Part shown: piece by piece, positions 46,112-54,811 of the stretch
How positions within the stretch are numbered: position 1 is the first letter of the stretch
How the letters are laid out: each line of letters opens with the position of its first letter
Assembly: GCF_041222825.1 (NCBI RefSeq)
Contig: NZ_CP139482.1
Span: forward strand, 3,324,001-3,388,000
Direction: 5' to 3'
DNA from: Candidatus Thalassolituus haligoni
GTDB taxonomy: Bacteria > Pseudomonadota > Gammaproteobacteria > Pseudomonadales > Oceanobacteraceae
DNA length: 64,000 nucleotides
Position numbers and translations under genes: made by a program
Notes under the pieces: model-generated
Database searches by the model: none
Seen by the model: only the letters and a program-made list of their open reading frames with translations
What the model was told of the DNA's origin: nothing

Positions 46112-46416
46112 ACGGACTCACACCCCGGCTGCTCATTCTGCTACTGATGGCCAGCAGCCTGCCCGCCAAGAGCGGCATTGAGAACGACGGCATTGGCGGC
46201 ACCGGCCAGCAACCGCAACTCCCCGGTGACGAGGAAGGTATTGGCGGCACCGGTCGCAGTATCAATACGCCAGAGCGGCCGGAAGTATTTGAGCGACCAG
46301 ATATTTTTGAACGCCCGGATGTTGATCTCTATGGCGCAGATAACAGCAGTGACAGTGTTGATCTGGATACCGGCACAGAAGATACCGGCACAGAAGATAC
46401 CGCAACCCCGCCATAA
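46108..46416 (+). CDS. Small secreted GIGGTG-repeat protein
   Basis: A 102-residue protein with a signal peptide (LLILLLMASSLPAKSG) and two copies of the motif (D/E)GIGGTG separated by about 20 residues, followed by a run of RPE(V/I)FERPD units and an acidic tail with duplicated TGTED. It has no cysteine. Genes with GIGGTG motifs are commonly found next to DUF6502 genes; this one overlaps it (ATGA). Function unknown. Integron unit 2 begins 20 bases after its stop. Confidence 0.65.
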   Translation: MNGLTPRLLILLLMASSLPAKSGIENDGIGGTGQQPQLPGDEEGIGGTGRSINTPERPEVFERPDIFERPDVDLYGADNSSDSVDLDTGTEDTGTEDTATPP

Positions 46417-46440
46417 AACGCGGCTCCTGAAGATCACTAA

Positions 46441-47430
46441 CAGGCTGTTGAAATTCTTATTCGCTTCGCAGACAGAAGCTTTTCAACCCGATAATTCACG
46501 CTTATCTGGTTGTTTTCTGAGTGATTTTTCCGCTGGAAGCAGGATTATCCACCCTGTTTCCGGTCTTCAGACGGATTGACCCTGTAACTTTGCCATTCGC
46601 ACCAGGTTGTAGGCCATCATGGTCATCTCAAGAACGCTGTTGACCTTCGCCAGTCCTTTCACTTTTAACTGCCGTCTTGCCCCAGCCGAAGGGTTCTTCG
46701 ACCCGTTTACGCACAATCTGACTGGCGACATAACCCGCTTTATGACTGGTTCGACCATCGATAGCTGAGCCGCCGGGCCGTTTGTCATTGCGGGCGGAAC
46801 GTGTCAACGTCATTTGAGCCAGTTTTTTAAACATTACATTGCTTTTGTAATCGCCCCCGGCAGTGCTTTTAAAAGCGTCAGGGCAACTTCTCTTTCCGCT
46901 GTTCCGGTCGCCAGACTGGCTTGGGTCGCCACGATCAAACCATGCCGGTTTTCCATGACAGTGTGGCCCATGAAAGATAATCGGGCCTCTTGCCCTTTGG
47001 ATTTTTTGAACAGCCTCGCATCTGGGTCAGTGGTCGATTCATGCGTGTCATTGCTGCGTTTGGTGCCACGAAAATTCTCTCCCCGATTGCGTCCGGAAGG
47101 CCCTTCGCCCTGATCACGGTCGTCATCAGATTGCTTTGGCCGAAAACTCTTTTGGGAAGCCCAGGCCTGCATCAAAGTACCATCGACACTGAAATGATCG
47201 TTCGACAAACCAGCGATAGAGCATGTTGTACTGAATCTGCTCGACCAGTTGCCGTTCGCTGCGAATACTGAAGAGGATTTGCAGCAGCAAGGCTCTCAAT
47301 AAACGCTCCGGAGGAATGGATTCCCGCCCACGCTCGGAATAGATCAGGCTGAGCTTCCAATCGATGTGGGTGAGCGCCTGATCGAACAGGATTTTGATGG
47401 ATCTCAAAGGGTGATCCTGTGGAACCCGTT
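46441..47430 (-). mobile_element. IS5-like element copy C, one end missing
   Basis: Begins with CAGGCTGTTGAAATTC and ends abruptly after GTGGAACCCGTT, where it joins part of an attC site. It keeps more of the middle of the transposase than copies A and B, but lacks the transposase start and the right terminal repeat. Confidence 0.88.
46567..47407 (-). pseudogene. IS5-like transposase, copy C (truncated, several lesions)
   Basis: Three blocks in different frames: LRSIKILFDQALTHIDWKLSL to MLYRWFVE, then a jump to SNDHFSVDGTLMQAWASQKSFRPKQSD up to ATQASLATGTAEREVALTLLKALPGA, and then the C-terminal part with the end LQGQSV. The 5' end with the start codon is lost, and deletions around 46700 and 46850 break the rest. 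It preserves the central segment missing from copies A and B. Confidence 0.85.
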
Positions 47431-47505
47431 TATCAGCGTAGCGTAGGCAGTCCAGTGGAAGCGTGGCTTTTTGCGCTGGAACGATGTTTGAACTTCTTGT
47501 TATGT
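47431..47505 (-). other. attC remnant, outermost cassette of unit 2
   Basis: Only the right part is left: GTCCAGTGGAAGCGTGG to GAACTTCTTGTTATGT (47499-47505). The left part was lost at the junction with IS copy C. It closely resembles the right half of the attC at 48014-48160. Confidence 0.8.
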
Positions 47506-48006
47506 TTTTGATTCAACGGTAAAGCCTGCATATACATTATCCATTCTTTTGGCAAGATTTGAGCAGAACCCAAAATATTTTATTACTTCCGGCTTGCTCA
47601 TATTCGCCGTTCCTGGGTAACACAGAGATATATAGTACACCTTAGTTTCAGGGAGAATTGCCACACGAGAAACGAATTTTTTTGCGACTTGATCTGCCCG
47701 ATGCTTATCAAGTTCAATGGCTATCACCGAATATTCATCACTTCCAAATATATCGACAGAATCTCTGCTTGATTTACTTGGGCGATATTCCAATTCCCAT
47801 TTTGTAGATGGAATATTAGCGGCTAACGCATCACATATAGCGCTCTGAAATCCCGCAACAATGACCTTTTGATCAGATTGACTTTTACCAAGGTGATTTG
47901 AAAAGTATTCTTTACAATCCACACTTTCAATTACACTAATGATACTTTCAAGAAAGGCATCATTATTTGTAGATTTAACCTGTAAATGTGGATGCATACT
48001 TCTCAC
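47500..48006 (-). CDS. Hypothetical cassette protein, possible nuclease fold
   Basis: A 168-residue soluble protein I cannot assign to a family. Residues 65-105 read RPSKSSRDSVDIFG, then YSVIAIELDKHRADQVAKKF; a D followed by an E-x-D/K on the next strand is seen in restriction-endonuclease-like folds, so a nuclease or nuclease-inhibitor role is conceivable. AT-rich, on the cassette strand. A second ATG three codons in is possible. Confidence 0.7.
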   Translation of the reverse strand: MRSMHPHLQVKSTNNDAFLESIISVIESVDCKEYFSNHLGKSQSDQKVIVAGFQSAICDALAANIPSTKWELEYRPSKSSRDSVDIFGSDEYSVIAIELDKHRADQVAKKFVSRVAILPETKVYYISLCYPGTANMSKPEVIKYFGFCSNLAKRMDNVYAGFTVESKT

Positions 48007-48013
48007 TTAGAAA

Positions 48014-48160
48014 ACATAACGCCTTGCTAAGCGGCAGACAAATTGTTGGGTTTTTTGTGCGATAATTTGCGAAGCAAATGCACAAAAAGACCAGCAGTTT
48101 GACTGTCCAGTGGAGGCGCGTGTTTTTGCGCCGGAACGATGCTTGAGCAACTTGTTATAC
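48014..48160 (-). other. attC site of the DinB-like cassette
   Basis: ACATAACGCCTTGCTAAGCGG to GATGCTTGAGCAACTTGTTATAC, 147 bases, with a long inner palindrome (TTTTTTGTGCGATAATTTGCG pairing towards CGAAGCAAATGCACAAAAA). Confidence 0.92.
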
Positions 48161-48161
48161 C

Positions 48162-48698
48162 TTACTCCACACTTGGTATGTTAACCAATAAATCAGTGAC
48201 CCCAATATCTATGCCATGTTGATACAATAAGGTTGATACCTGACCACGATGATGTGTTTGATGATTGAAAAAATGTTGTAATACGTGACCAAAGTTTTTA
48301 ATGAACGCTTGGCCTTTTGTATTTTTATACGAAAACGGTTCAGAAATAACATTATCAGTAAGTTCTTTAGTAAAAAACTTAATTATTTCATCCATTTCAC
48401 CCCGCTTTTCTTTTAACTCACTAAAGTCTGAATACAAAACAGTATCAAGTGATTTTGGTGTTTCTAGTACTCGAACATAATCAAGTGCTGGAAAATTTTC
48501 TAGATGATTGGCAAAGCGCTGAAGCCAAATAGTATCACCAACAAGAATATGATTTAGAGTATTAATAATTGAACCAAAAAATGCACCTTTGTCTTCAGCC
48601 AAATCAGTTTCACTTAACTTAGAAGCAGCTTGATAAATACTTTCATTCATCCCTTGATTATACTCTGCCATCAACTCGAAATAAGATTTAAGTGACAT
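48162..48698 (-). CDS. DinB family protein (cassette gene)
   Basis: A 178-residue four-helix bundle of the DinB/YfiT type: FELMAEYNQGMNESIYQAA, NTLNHILVGDTIWLQRF with the first histidine, and HVLQHFFNHQTHHRGQVSTLL near residue 140 with the other metal-binding histidines. The family uses divalent metals and includes thiol transferases; the substrate is unknown. CTCTCCTTGG on the plus strand gives AAGGAG before the start. Fills its own cassette. Confidence 0.9.
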   Translation of the reverse strand: MSLKSYFELMAEYNQGMNESIYQAASKLSETDLAEDKGAFFGSIINTLNHILVGDTIWLQRFANHLENFPALDYVRVLETPKSLDTVLYSDFSELKEKRGEMDEIIKFFTKELTDNVISEPFSYKNTKGQAFIKNFGHVLQHFFNHQTHHRGQVSTLLYQHGIDIGVTDLLVNIPSVE

Positions 48699-48710
48699 AA
48701 CTCTCCTTGG

Positions 48711-48810
48711 GTATAACGCCTTACTAATGGGCGCATAAACGCTTGGCTAAAATTGGCGACGAAGGAGCACAAGCCAAGCGTTTTGCGTCCTTTTGAGTAA
48801 CTTGTTAGTT
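48711..48810 (-). other. attC site of the 48817-49191 cassette
   Basis: GTATAACGCCTTACTAATGGGC to TTTTGAGTAACTTGTTAGTT, with inner arms ACGCTTGGCTAAAATT and AAGCCAAGCGT. Confidence 0.9.
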
Positions 48811-48816
48811 GCCGAC

Positions 48817-49191
48817 TTAGATTATCGCCCAAGGATTAAACCCCATTGATTCAATGGCTGGGGCGATTACATCAGCTAAAAACTCTTTTTCCTCGGTGTC
48901 AAAATCATCCCAAGGCAATTGGTCAACAAGCTTTTGAACACTCTTCAATTTTGACGGCTTATCCAATCCCGAGTTTTCGTTAATTGCTTTTAGACTCTTA
49001 AGAAAATTAACAGTAACGTTCTCAAGTTGTTTGATTACTGGTGCTGGTGATGGCATTAACCCGCGTTTTTCCCAAAGTGGCAAAGCATAGTTATCGTTTA
49101 CGATTAATTCTTCAATTTTCACGCTACTTCCTTGAGCAAAGCAATTAATGGTTAACATTGATATAAATACGAAACTTAAAAATTTCTTCAT
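48817..49191 (-). CDS. Hypothetical secreted cassette protein
   Basis: A 124-residue protein with a signal peptide (KFLSFVFISMLTINCFAQG). The mature part is mostly helical, with LPLWEKRGLMPSPAPVIKQLENV and an acidic end (DDFDTEEKEFLADVIAPAIESMGF). The CFAQ context could be a lipobox, but NCFAQG is not a good match. No family recognised with confidence. Confidence 0.7.
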   Translation of the reverse strand: MKKFLSFVFISMLTINCFAQGSSVKIEELIVNDNYALPLWEKRGLMPSPAPVIKQLENVTVNFLKSLKAINENSGLDKPSKLKSVQKLVDQLPWDDFDTEEKEFLADVIAPAIESMGFNPWAII

Positions 49192-49195
49192 AGGC

Positions 49196-49267
49196 CACTA
49201 ACGCTCGCAACACCGGACAATTTGAAGCGAAGCGTAAAATTGTTCCGTGTACTTGCGTTTGTTATAC
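49196..49267 (-). other. attC site of the ABC-3C cassette
   Basis: CACTAACGCTCGCAACACCGG to CCGTGTACTTGCGTTTGTTATAC. The arms GCAACACCGGACAATTT and AAATTGTTCCGTGTACTTGC are nearly fully complementary. The next boundary to the right is the attI junction at 52912-52918, so everything between is one cassette. Confidence 0.9.
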
Positions 49268-49380
49268 GCAATCTGCGCCATCAACACTATTCCTACATTT
49301 TGTAAAAAGCGGGCATACAATTCATTCGACTTTTTATGATATTCCCACTTTTAAAATTTCATATTTTACCTTCACAGGGT

Positions 49381-51165
49381 CTAGCTAGGTGCTTGATTAC
49401 TATCAATTACACCTAAGTACATTGGCTGTTCAAAGCCAGAAAATTCCGGTTTCCACTCTATGTCTCCTTCCGCTGCGTTGTAGTGGTACTCTGTAGTAGA
49501 GAAGACAATCTGAGCTCGATTACCTTTGCAGATGCTTTTTAACCTGGTGATAAATGCTGCAAAATCTTTAGTTTCAATATCATGCTGCCGTGGCGTATCA
49601 AATATCAGAAACTCTATGGAAGTGCATCCCGTGGAAATGAACAGTTCAAAGAAGGCAGCTCTGAGAGCAAGGACTGCTCGCAAAAGTGTACTACCACTGA
49701 ATTGGGATAATTTTTCCGCCCCAAACAAAACATTAAAATCAGAATCGACAGCAATGTCCCTCGATACGTTCTTAGTACTGAGAACATCAAGCCATTCGAC
49801 AATCTTCTTACGATAAGAATTTCTGAATTCGAGAATTCTGATATCACCCGAACCCGATCCGCCTTCAAAAGAAGATATATCGCCCTGAAGACCCTTACGC
49901 TTATTCAATAGCTGAACATAATCATGTTTCTCGGATTCGATCCTTTCCAATACGTCCTTTTTGCCTTGGCGATCAATAATTGATCGCGTTAATGCACTTA
50001 TTGCAGCAATCAAAGACGTTGTTTGGGAATTCTCCTCTTCCTTCGTCAAATTGGATTCAAGGGAGGAAATTTCCTCATCGAGCTTTCTTAATCTCGATAT
50101 ATATTTATCCAACCTTATTTCTTGAAATTTTGTGTTTCTGCCTAAGTCTTTGATTTGATCACGAAGATAAAGCAAATTTTTTCCGTACGAATCCGAACTT
50201 GAGGTAAAAAGACCACAACCTGGTGCTGCACAAATTTCTTTAAAAGAACTGAACAGCCGTCTAGACTCTTCGTTAAGAGACAAGGTACTAATTTCGATCT
50301 CTATTTCATTCTTTATCTTATTGAACCCTGATATCCGGCTTTCTAGGTTCTTGATCGAAGCCGCAAGATTAAGCCGTTCATTCTGCTTCTCGCGAATCAG
50401 TCTTTGTAGCACATAATCGGCATCGTTCGTCGCATCAAAACTATTACGGAGCTCTTCCAGCTCGCCTCTAAATTGCTCCAACTCTCCCTCAATCTCCGAA
50501 ACGGAAATATTACCAATATCGGACTGCTCTTCGAGTTTGCGTATGAATTCCTCAGTATTGACGATCTGAATATTTACTAAATCAAGCTCCCTTTTCTTTT
50601 CTATGAGAAAACGCTTAGCCTCGAACGAATGCTTTGGAGCAATTCCAAGCCCCAACCTGACCATCTCCGCGTATTGATCTTTTATGAAACTACCTGGAGG
50701 CCTGTAAGCACTCGTGTAACCGGCATCTTGGTCAATATAAAAGAGCGGCAGGAATGTTGAGATATACGGATAAGTAGGCTCATTATTATTGGTCGTCAAC
50801 GCGAGTGATGATAGCCCTAGCCTCGAGAATAGGTACTCAGAAATCTCTTGTTCGTTGTAGAAGATACGTGCTTCCTTGGAGCCTTTTTCCGAAACTTCTA
50901 TGTGAAACTTATCAGAAAATGACCTCGCGAAAGTGAAGAATTCCTCTTCATGCTCCACAGTCAGGCTGACTGAAGAACATTTCGCCATAATATCGTCCCT
51001 GTATCTAACAGGGTAACCAAGCGCGAAGGCAATAGAATGAATAACAGGCGTTTTCCCTGCTCCGTTCGGCCCATATAGTTGGGTGATATCGCTAGCAAAC
51101 ACAAGATCCTTCGAACCCCAACCGGTCTTCCCTGAAGGATGAATTTTTAATTTAACAAGTTTCAT
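49381..51165 (-). CDS. ABC-3C system ABC ATPase (SMC/Rad50-like)
   Basis: A 594-residue ABC ATPase. Walker A is YGPNGAGKTP near residue 35, a coiled-coil fills residues about 180-430 with a central CAAPGC element that may be a zinc hook, the ABC signature region is SQFSGSTLLRAVLALRAAFF near 475-495, and Walker B is FLIFDTPRQHD near 515 with the usual E replaced by T-P as in several ABC-3C ATPases. VFSTTEYHY follows as the H-loop. In this system class it probably senses an invader and licenses the effector. Its ATG overlaps the middle component stop. Confidence 0.82.
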   Translation of the reverse strand: MKLVKLKIHPSGKTGWGSKDLVFASDITQLYGPNGAGKTPVIHSIAFALGYPVRYRDDIMAKCSSVSLTVEHEEEFFTFARSFSDKFHIEVSEKGSKEARIFYNEQEISEYLFSRLGLSSLALTTNNNEPTYPYISTFLPLFYIDQDAGYTSAYRPPGSFIKDQYAEMVRLGLGIAPKHSFEAKRFLIEKKRELDLVNIQIVNTEEFIRKLEEQSDIGNISVSEIEGELEQFRGELEELRNSFDATNDADYVLQRLIREKQNERLNLAASIKNLESRISGFNKIKNEIEIEISTLSLNEESRRLFSSFKEICAAPGCGLFTSSSDSYGKNLLYLRDQIKDLGRNTKFQEIRLDKYISRLRKLDEEISSLESNLTKEEENSQTTSLIAAISALTRSIIDRQGKKDVLERIESEKHDYVQLLNKRKGLQGDISSFEGGSGSGDIRILEFRNSYRKKIVEWLDVLSTKNVSRDIAVDSDFNVLFGAEKLSQFSGSTLLRAVLALRAAFFELFISTGCTSIEFLIFDTPRQHDIETKDFAAFITRLKSICKGNRAQIVFSTTEYHYNAAEGDIEWKPEFSGFEQPMYLGVIDSNQAPS

Positions 51166-51644
51166 TCCAAATCCATTGCAATTTGCTTTTCTATTTGTAT
51201 ATCAAAATAATTTCGTTCAATTAGCTGGAGCGTGTAACCGAGGTCTGACTGTACATCTATTGCTTTTGATACGATCTTTTTCCCAAACTCGGTGGCTTTA
51301 ATGCGAGAATCATGGCGGTCGACCTCAACAAGGCTTACTGTTTCAAGAAAGGTTAGCGCCTTAACTGTCCGCATTCTAAGGTTTGCCGACCATCCCAAGT
51401 GTTGGGATGAACCTTTAAAGCCTGAAAATGTTCTCTCAAAACACTCGCCAATCAACTGACCTAGTTCGTCTGACTTAGGCTTACGGCGTGTTTTAGACAA
51501 CAAGAGAATAGTCATCGCAAGCAAGGGAAGATGAAAAAGCGCTTCATTGCTAAGCCGATGAGGTGCCGAACCACTGAAATGATCTAGAGGCAATACAATT
51601 TCTCTTTCAGACGCTTCTTGAAAGAATTCTTCGTAATCCATCAC
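51162..51644 (-). CDS. ABC-3C system middle component
   Basis: A 160-residue helical protein with a winged-helix-like C-terminal half (RMRTVKALTFLETVSLVEVDRHDSRIKATEFGKKI). Size, HTH-like build and place between a DUF4297-type effector and a Rad50-like ATPase fit the middle component (MC) of ABC-three-component systems, described computationally by Aravind and colleagues. Four-base overlaps on both sides show one operon. The exact MC subtype cannot be told by eye. Confidence 0.75.
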   Translation of the reverse strand: MMDYEEFFQEASEREIVLPLDHFSGSAPHRLSNEALFHLPLLAMTILLLSKTRRKPKSDELGQLIGECFERTFSGFKGSSQHLGWSANLRMRTVKALTFLETVSLVEVDRHDSRIKATEFGKKIVSKAIDVQSDLGYTLQLIERNYFDIQIEKQIAMDLE

Positions 51645-52819
51645 GCATTTCCTCTAACTAAAAATGAAAAAACAGCGCCTAGAAGGAGTTCACGATTAAG
51701 AGTGGCAGACAAATCTTCAGTATCCAAGGCAGACAGTACTATATTGATTCGACTTTGAAGCAATGGAAGACTTTCTCCCAATTTCACCCACTCAGCAGCA
51801 TTTCTCTCTATTTCTTCTAACATGAAATTCAGATCAAACTCTGGAATAGTATGACGTTTGTCCCTAAACCATATATCCCATCGAACCTTACAGTCAGACA
51901 CGAACTCTATCATTCGCTCTGACGCCCCAGCCTTACTCATCAATCTGTGAATAATAGAAACATTCTTGATGGCTTGTGAGTCGCCACTATCTTTTAAGCT
52001 CTGATATGCCACTTTGGAGATACTCAGAATATCGAGCATTTCTGAAAGACTAACACCTGCTATATCATCGAGGTCGCTTTCTCCTATTTCCTCTAAAAGT
52101 TTGCCAAACGACTTCCGTTCGACAAGAGATATAAGACTGTTAAGGATTTCCTCACACTCTGAACGATGCAGATCTATTTCACTGTATTGATAAATGGTCT
52201 CTCTTGCCTCAGAGAAAAATTTATCATCGTGTGGATTTAAATAGGAAATATTCGACTTAAGCTGAAGCTTTTTTATGCGCTCTATAATACCCTGATCTTC
52301 TATGGGCGCTTCTGGGCACAAAGCTTCATTAAAATTCCCAAGCAATAATTTGTAATAGTTGTTATCACTATCGTCATGTATGGCATCACGTAATCCCTCC
52401 AAATCATCATTTAGATGCACGTTGGTGAGAAAAACGACGTTACCACAGGAGTTATTGAACCTGATAGTATGGATAAGGAGTTTTCCAACGTAGCTATCAG
52501 TAATCTTGGCTGGCTCGCATGTTTTGGCGCTTTTCCTTATTCCCAAGACATCGTTCACAGACCATTGGTAATTCAATTTTCCCTTGGTTTTGACCTGAAA
52601 AAAATTATAGACATAATTCCCCTCGACATTGAGGCGAGTCACGAAATCGTCTTGGTAATCACAATAGACACGGTCTAGCGTCTCATCCTCCAATAGTGCC
52701 AAACACTCGAAAGCCGCTCCGCGAAACTGGGCTTGATAGCGGGCAATGGTTTCCCTTCCAACATTCTCCCGTGGCTCGACTTCATGAAGCTTTGGACTGC
52801 CGATATTTGTATCTGCCAC
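51641..52819 (-). CDS. ABC-3C system effector with DUF4297-type nuclease domain
   Basis: A 392-residue protein. The N-terminal 110 residues read YQAQFRGAAFECLALLED, then VYCDYQDDFVTRL and YNFFQVKTKGK. The D-D pair and QVKTK lysine are the PD-(D/E)XK core of DUF4297/Cap4-type DNA nucleases. The rest (120-392) is helical and likely contacts the middle component. Predicted to cut DNA once the ATPase is triggered. GAAGGAAG lies before the start at 52819. First gene after attI, so best expressed from the integron promoter. AT-rich unlike the host core. Confidence 0.8.
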   Translation of the reverse strand: MADTNIGSPKLHEVEPRENVGRETIARYQAQFRGAAFECLALLEDETLDRVYCDYQDDFVTRLNVEGNYVYNFFQVKTKGKLNYQWSVNDVLGIRKSAKTCEPAKITDSYVGKLLIHTIRFNNSCGNVVFLTNVHLNDDLEGLRDAIHDDSDNNYYKLLLGNFNEALCPEAPIEDQGIIERIKKLQLKSNISYLNPHDDKFFSEARETIYQYSEIDLHRSECEEILNSLISLVERKSFGKLLEEIGESDLDDIAGVSLSEMLDILSISKVAYQSLKDSGDSQAIKNVSIIHRLMSKAGASERMIEFVSDCKVRWDIWFRDKRHTIPEFDLNFMLEEIERNAAEWVKLGESLPLLQSRINIVLSALDTEDLSATLNRELLLGAVFSFLVRGNA

Positions 52820-52924
52820 GGTTATCTTCCTTCAGGAAATATTCTTCGATTTATGATGCGCACTTCCTGATCCTATTATTGATTCTTGAGAGTAACTCAG
52901 TGTCACCCACCGTATAACAGTTTA

Positions 52925-53023
52925 TTAGTGCGCATGCGCGGTTTCTGGGAAATCACCGTAACTACTTGAATAATAGGAAGTAAAATCCATTTCCAGATCA
53001 GTCCATTCTGTGAAAGCGAGCAT
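52925..53023 (-). CDS. Short attI-encoded leader frame, unit 2
   Basis: The same AAAGGAG and ATG pair as in unit 1 (second ATG at 53023). It codes for 32 residues and stops at 52925-52927 inside attI, because 16 bases between two CTGGG repeats are absent here and the frame shifts. It may act only as a translation enhancer, or have no function. Confidence 0.35.
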   Translation of the reverse strand: MLAFTEWTDLEMDFTSYYSSSYGDFPETAHAH

Positions 53024-53143
53024 GCGCATTAACTCCTTTGTGCCTTGCGCATTAATCTGTAAACCTGCGCAACAAATTTCCGTGTATCAATGCAACGATA
53101 ACAACGTCCGGGAAAGCGCGCAAGGCTTCTGAAAAAGCGCGCA

Positions 53144-53185
53144 TTGATTTGGGCAAACTTTCAATCATACTGGATATGCATACAC
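53144..53185 (+). promoter_or_regulatory. intI promoter with LexA-like box, unit 2
   Basis: TTGATT (53144-53149), 16 bases, CATACT (53166-53171; weaker than TATACT in unit 1), and CTGGATATGCATACAC (53170-53185) as the LexA-like box, unchanged from unit 1. Confidence 0.6.
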
Positions 53186-53205
53186 ATCAGATCAAGGAAT
53201 GATCA

Positions 53206-53938
53206 ATGACTTCCAGCCCCTTTCTCAATAACATTCCAATGACATTCGCCGCTTTATGCGCACCCGCGGCTACAGCCTGCGAACCGAGAAAACCTATGTT
53301 TACTGGATTCGGTTCTTTATCGTTACCAAAAGCGGAGACATCCCAAAGAGATGGGGGCTGCTGAGGTGGTGCAGTTTCTGGGGTTTCTGGCGAATGATCG
53401 TCATGTCTCGGTCAATACTCAGAAGCTGGCCTTGAATGCGTTGGCGTTTCTCTATAACACGTATCTGGAATTGCCTCTGGGCGACCTGGGCTTTCAACAT
53501 GCCAACAAACCTGCCAAATTGCCTGTGGTGATCTCATCGCAGGAGGTCGGACGAATTCTTGCCGTGATGAACAATCGGGATCGGCTGATATTTTCGCTGC
53601 TATTTGGCTCCGGTTTGCGCCTTTCTGAATATTTACGGCTGAGAATCAAGGATTTCGATTTTTCTCGGCGAGCACTGACCGTACACAGCGGCAAAGGAAA
53701 CAAGGACCGGGTGACAATTCTCTTCTTATCGCTTCAGACTGAAATTGAAGCAGCGATGGCCAGTGCCATAGAAATTCAGAAAATTGATAATACTCAGGGT
53801 GTTGGCCCCTCGTTGCCAGATGCCCTGGGGAGAAAGTATCCGAATGCCTTCCGTCAACCGGCCTGGATGTTCTTGTTTCCTTCCAGCGGTTTGTGTTTGC
53901 ACCCGGATACCGGAGTGATCTGTCGGCATCATCTGCAT
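53206..53938 (+). pseudogene. intI: Integron integrase IntI, copy 2 (frameshifts, 3' truncated)
   Basis: Compared with copy 1, an 11-base insertion near 53228-53240 (duplicating the ACATTCNAATG stretch) and a one-base loss near 53320 break the N-terminal frame. From 53351 on the frame is clean (MGAAEVVQFLGFLAND), with YLRLRIKDFDFSRRALTVHSGKGNKDRV intact and no stop at the site of the copy 1 stop. It includes the IntI-specific SLPDALGRKYPNAF segment and is cut by IS copy B after RHHLHQ, exactly as copy 1. The catalytic tyrosine is absent. Confidence 0.92.
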
Positions 53939-54789
53939 CAGGCTGTTGAAATTCTTATTCACTTCGCAGACAGAAGCTTTTCAACCCGATAATTCACGCT
54001 TATCTGGTTGTTTTCTGAGTGATTTTTCCGCTGGAAGCAGGATTCTCCACCCTGTTTCCGGTCTTCAAACGGATTGACCCTGTAACTTTGCCATTCGCAC
54101 CAGGTTGTAGGCCATCATGGTCATCTCAAGAGCGCTGTTGACCTTCGCCAGCCCCTTCACTTTTAACTGCCGTAAGTGGCCAACGGTCTTGCCCCAGCCG
54201 AAGGGTTCTTCGACCCGTTTACGCACAATCTGACTGGCAGCATAACCCGCTTTATGACTGGTTCGACCATCGATCGCTGAGCCGCCGGGCCGTTTGTTAT
54301 TTCGGGCAACATGGGGCGTGATACGGTGCTTCCTGCATTCCTTCACAAACCCCTTGGTATCGTAGTTTTTATCCGCGCCCACGGTTTTATGATGAGCCCC
54401 CGGCAGTGCTTTTAAAACCCGGACCGGATCATCAATGCTCAGGCCGATAACCAGCGTGTACTGAATCTGCTCGACCAGTTGCCGTTCGCTGCGAATACTG
54501 AAGAGGATTTGCAGCAGCAAGGCTCTCAATAAACGCTCCGGAGGAATGGATTCCCGCCCACGCTCGGAATAGATCAGGCTGAGTTTCCAATCGATGTGGA
54601 TGAGCGCCTGATCGAACAGGGTTTTGATGGATCGTAAAGGGTGATCGTGTGGAACCCGTTCATCCAGTTTGATGGTGGTGAACAGAGGCTCTTGAGTAAT
54701 GTCAGCGCCACGCATGGGAGTCCGGGAATCCATTGAAAAAGAGCATTTTACCGAAGCCAGTAGACATCAGGAATAAAATCAACAGCCTG
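53939..54789 (-). mobile_element. IS5-like element copy B, internally deleted
   Basis: Left end CAGGCTGTTGAAATTC (53939) and right end CAACAGCCTG (to 54789) are inverted repeats. 851 bases in all, with both ends present, so it could be moved in trans by an intact relative. The transposase gene has an in-frame deletion. Confidence 0.9.
54065..54733 (-). pseudogene. IS5-like transposase, copy B (in-frame internal deletion)
   Basis: An unbroken 222-residue frame starting DSRTPMRGADITQEPLFTTI. After LVIGLSIDDPV it jumps to RVLKALPGAHHKTVGADKNYDTKGFVKECR, losing the stretch with the first catalytic aspartate (HFSVDGTL in copies A and C) and following residues. GADKNYDT and the EEPFGWGKTVGHLRQLKVKG end are intact, so it has two of the three DDE residues. 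Not expected to be active. Confidence 0.88.
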
Positions 54790-54811
54790 CTAAATAGCCA
54801 CATCCATCCCG

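Larger units (their letters stand above)
52919..53205. other. attI and intI leader region, unit 2
   Basis: Lies between the junction core GTATAAC (52912-52918) and the intI start. About 95 percent identical to 15107-15412, differing by the 16-base CTGGG deletion and small changes. The effector gene of the ABC-3C operon is joined at the left. Confidence 0.7.
46437..54793. mobile_element. Integron unit 2, IS-flanked composite-transposon-like
   Basis: Runs from CTAA (46437-46440) outside IS copy C to CTAA (54790-54793) outside IS copy B, both copies in the same orientation. It holds four cassettes with three complete attC sites and one remnant, an attI region and a broken intI. The attI-intI-IS arm is almost the same as in unit 1 while the cassettes are all different. 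One cassette carries a whole three-gene ABC-3C operon. Confidence 0.7.
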
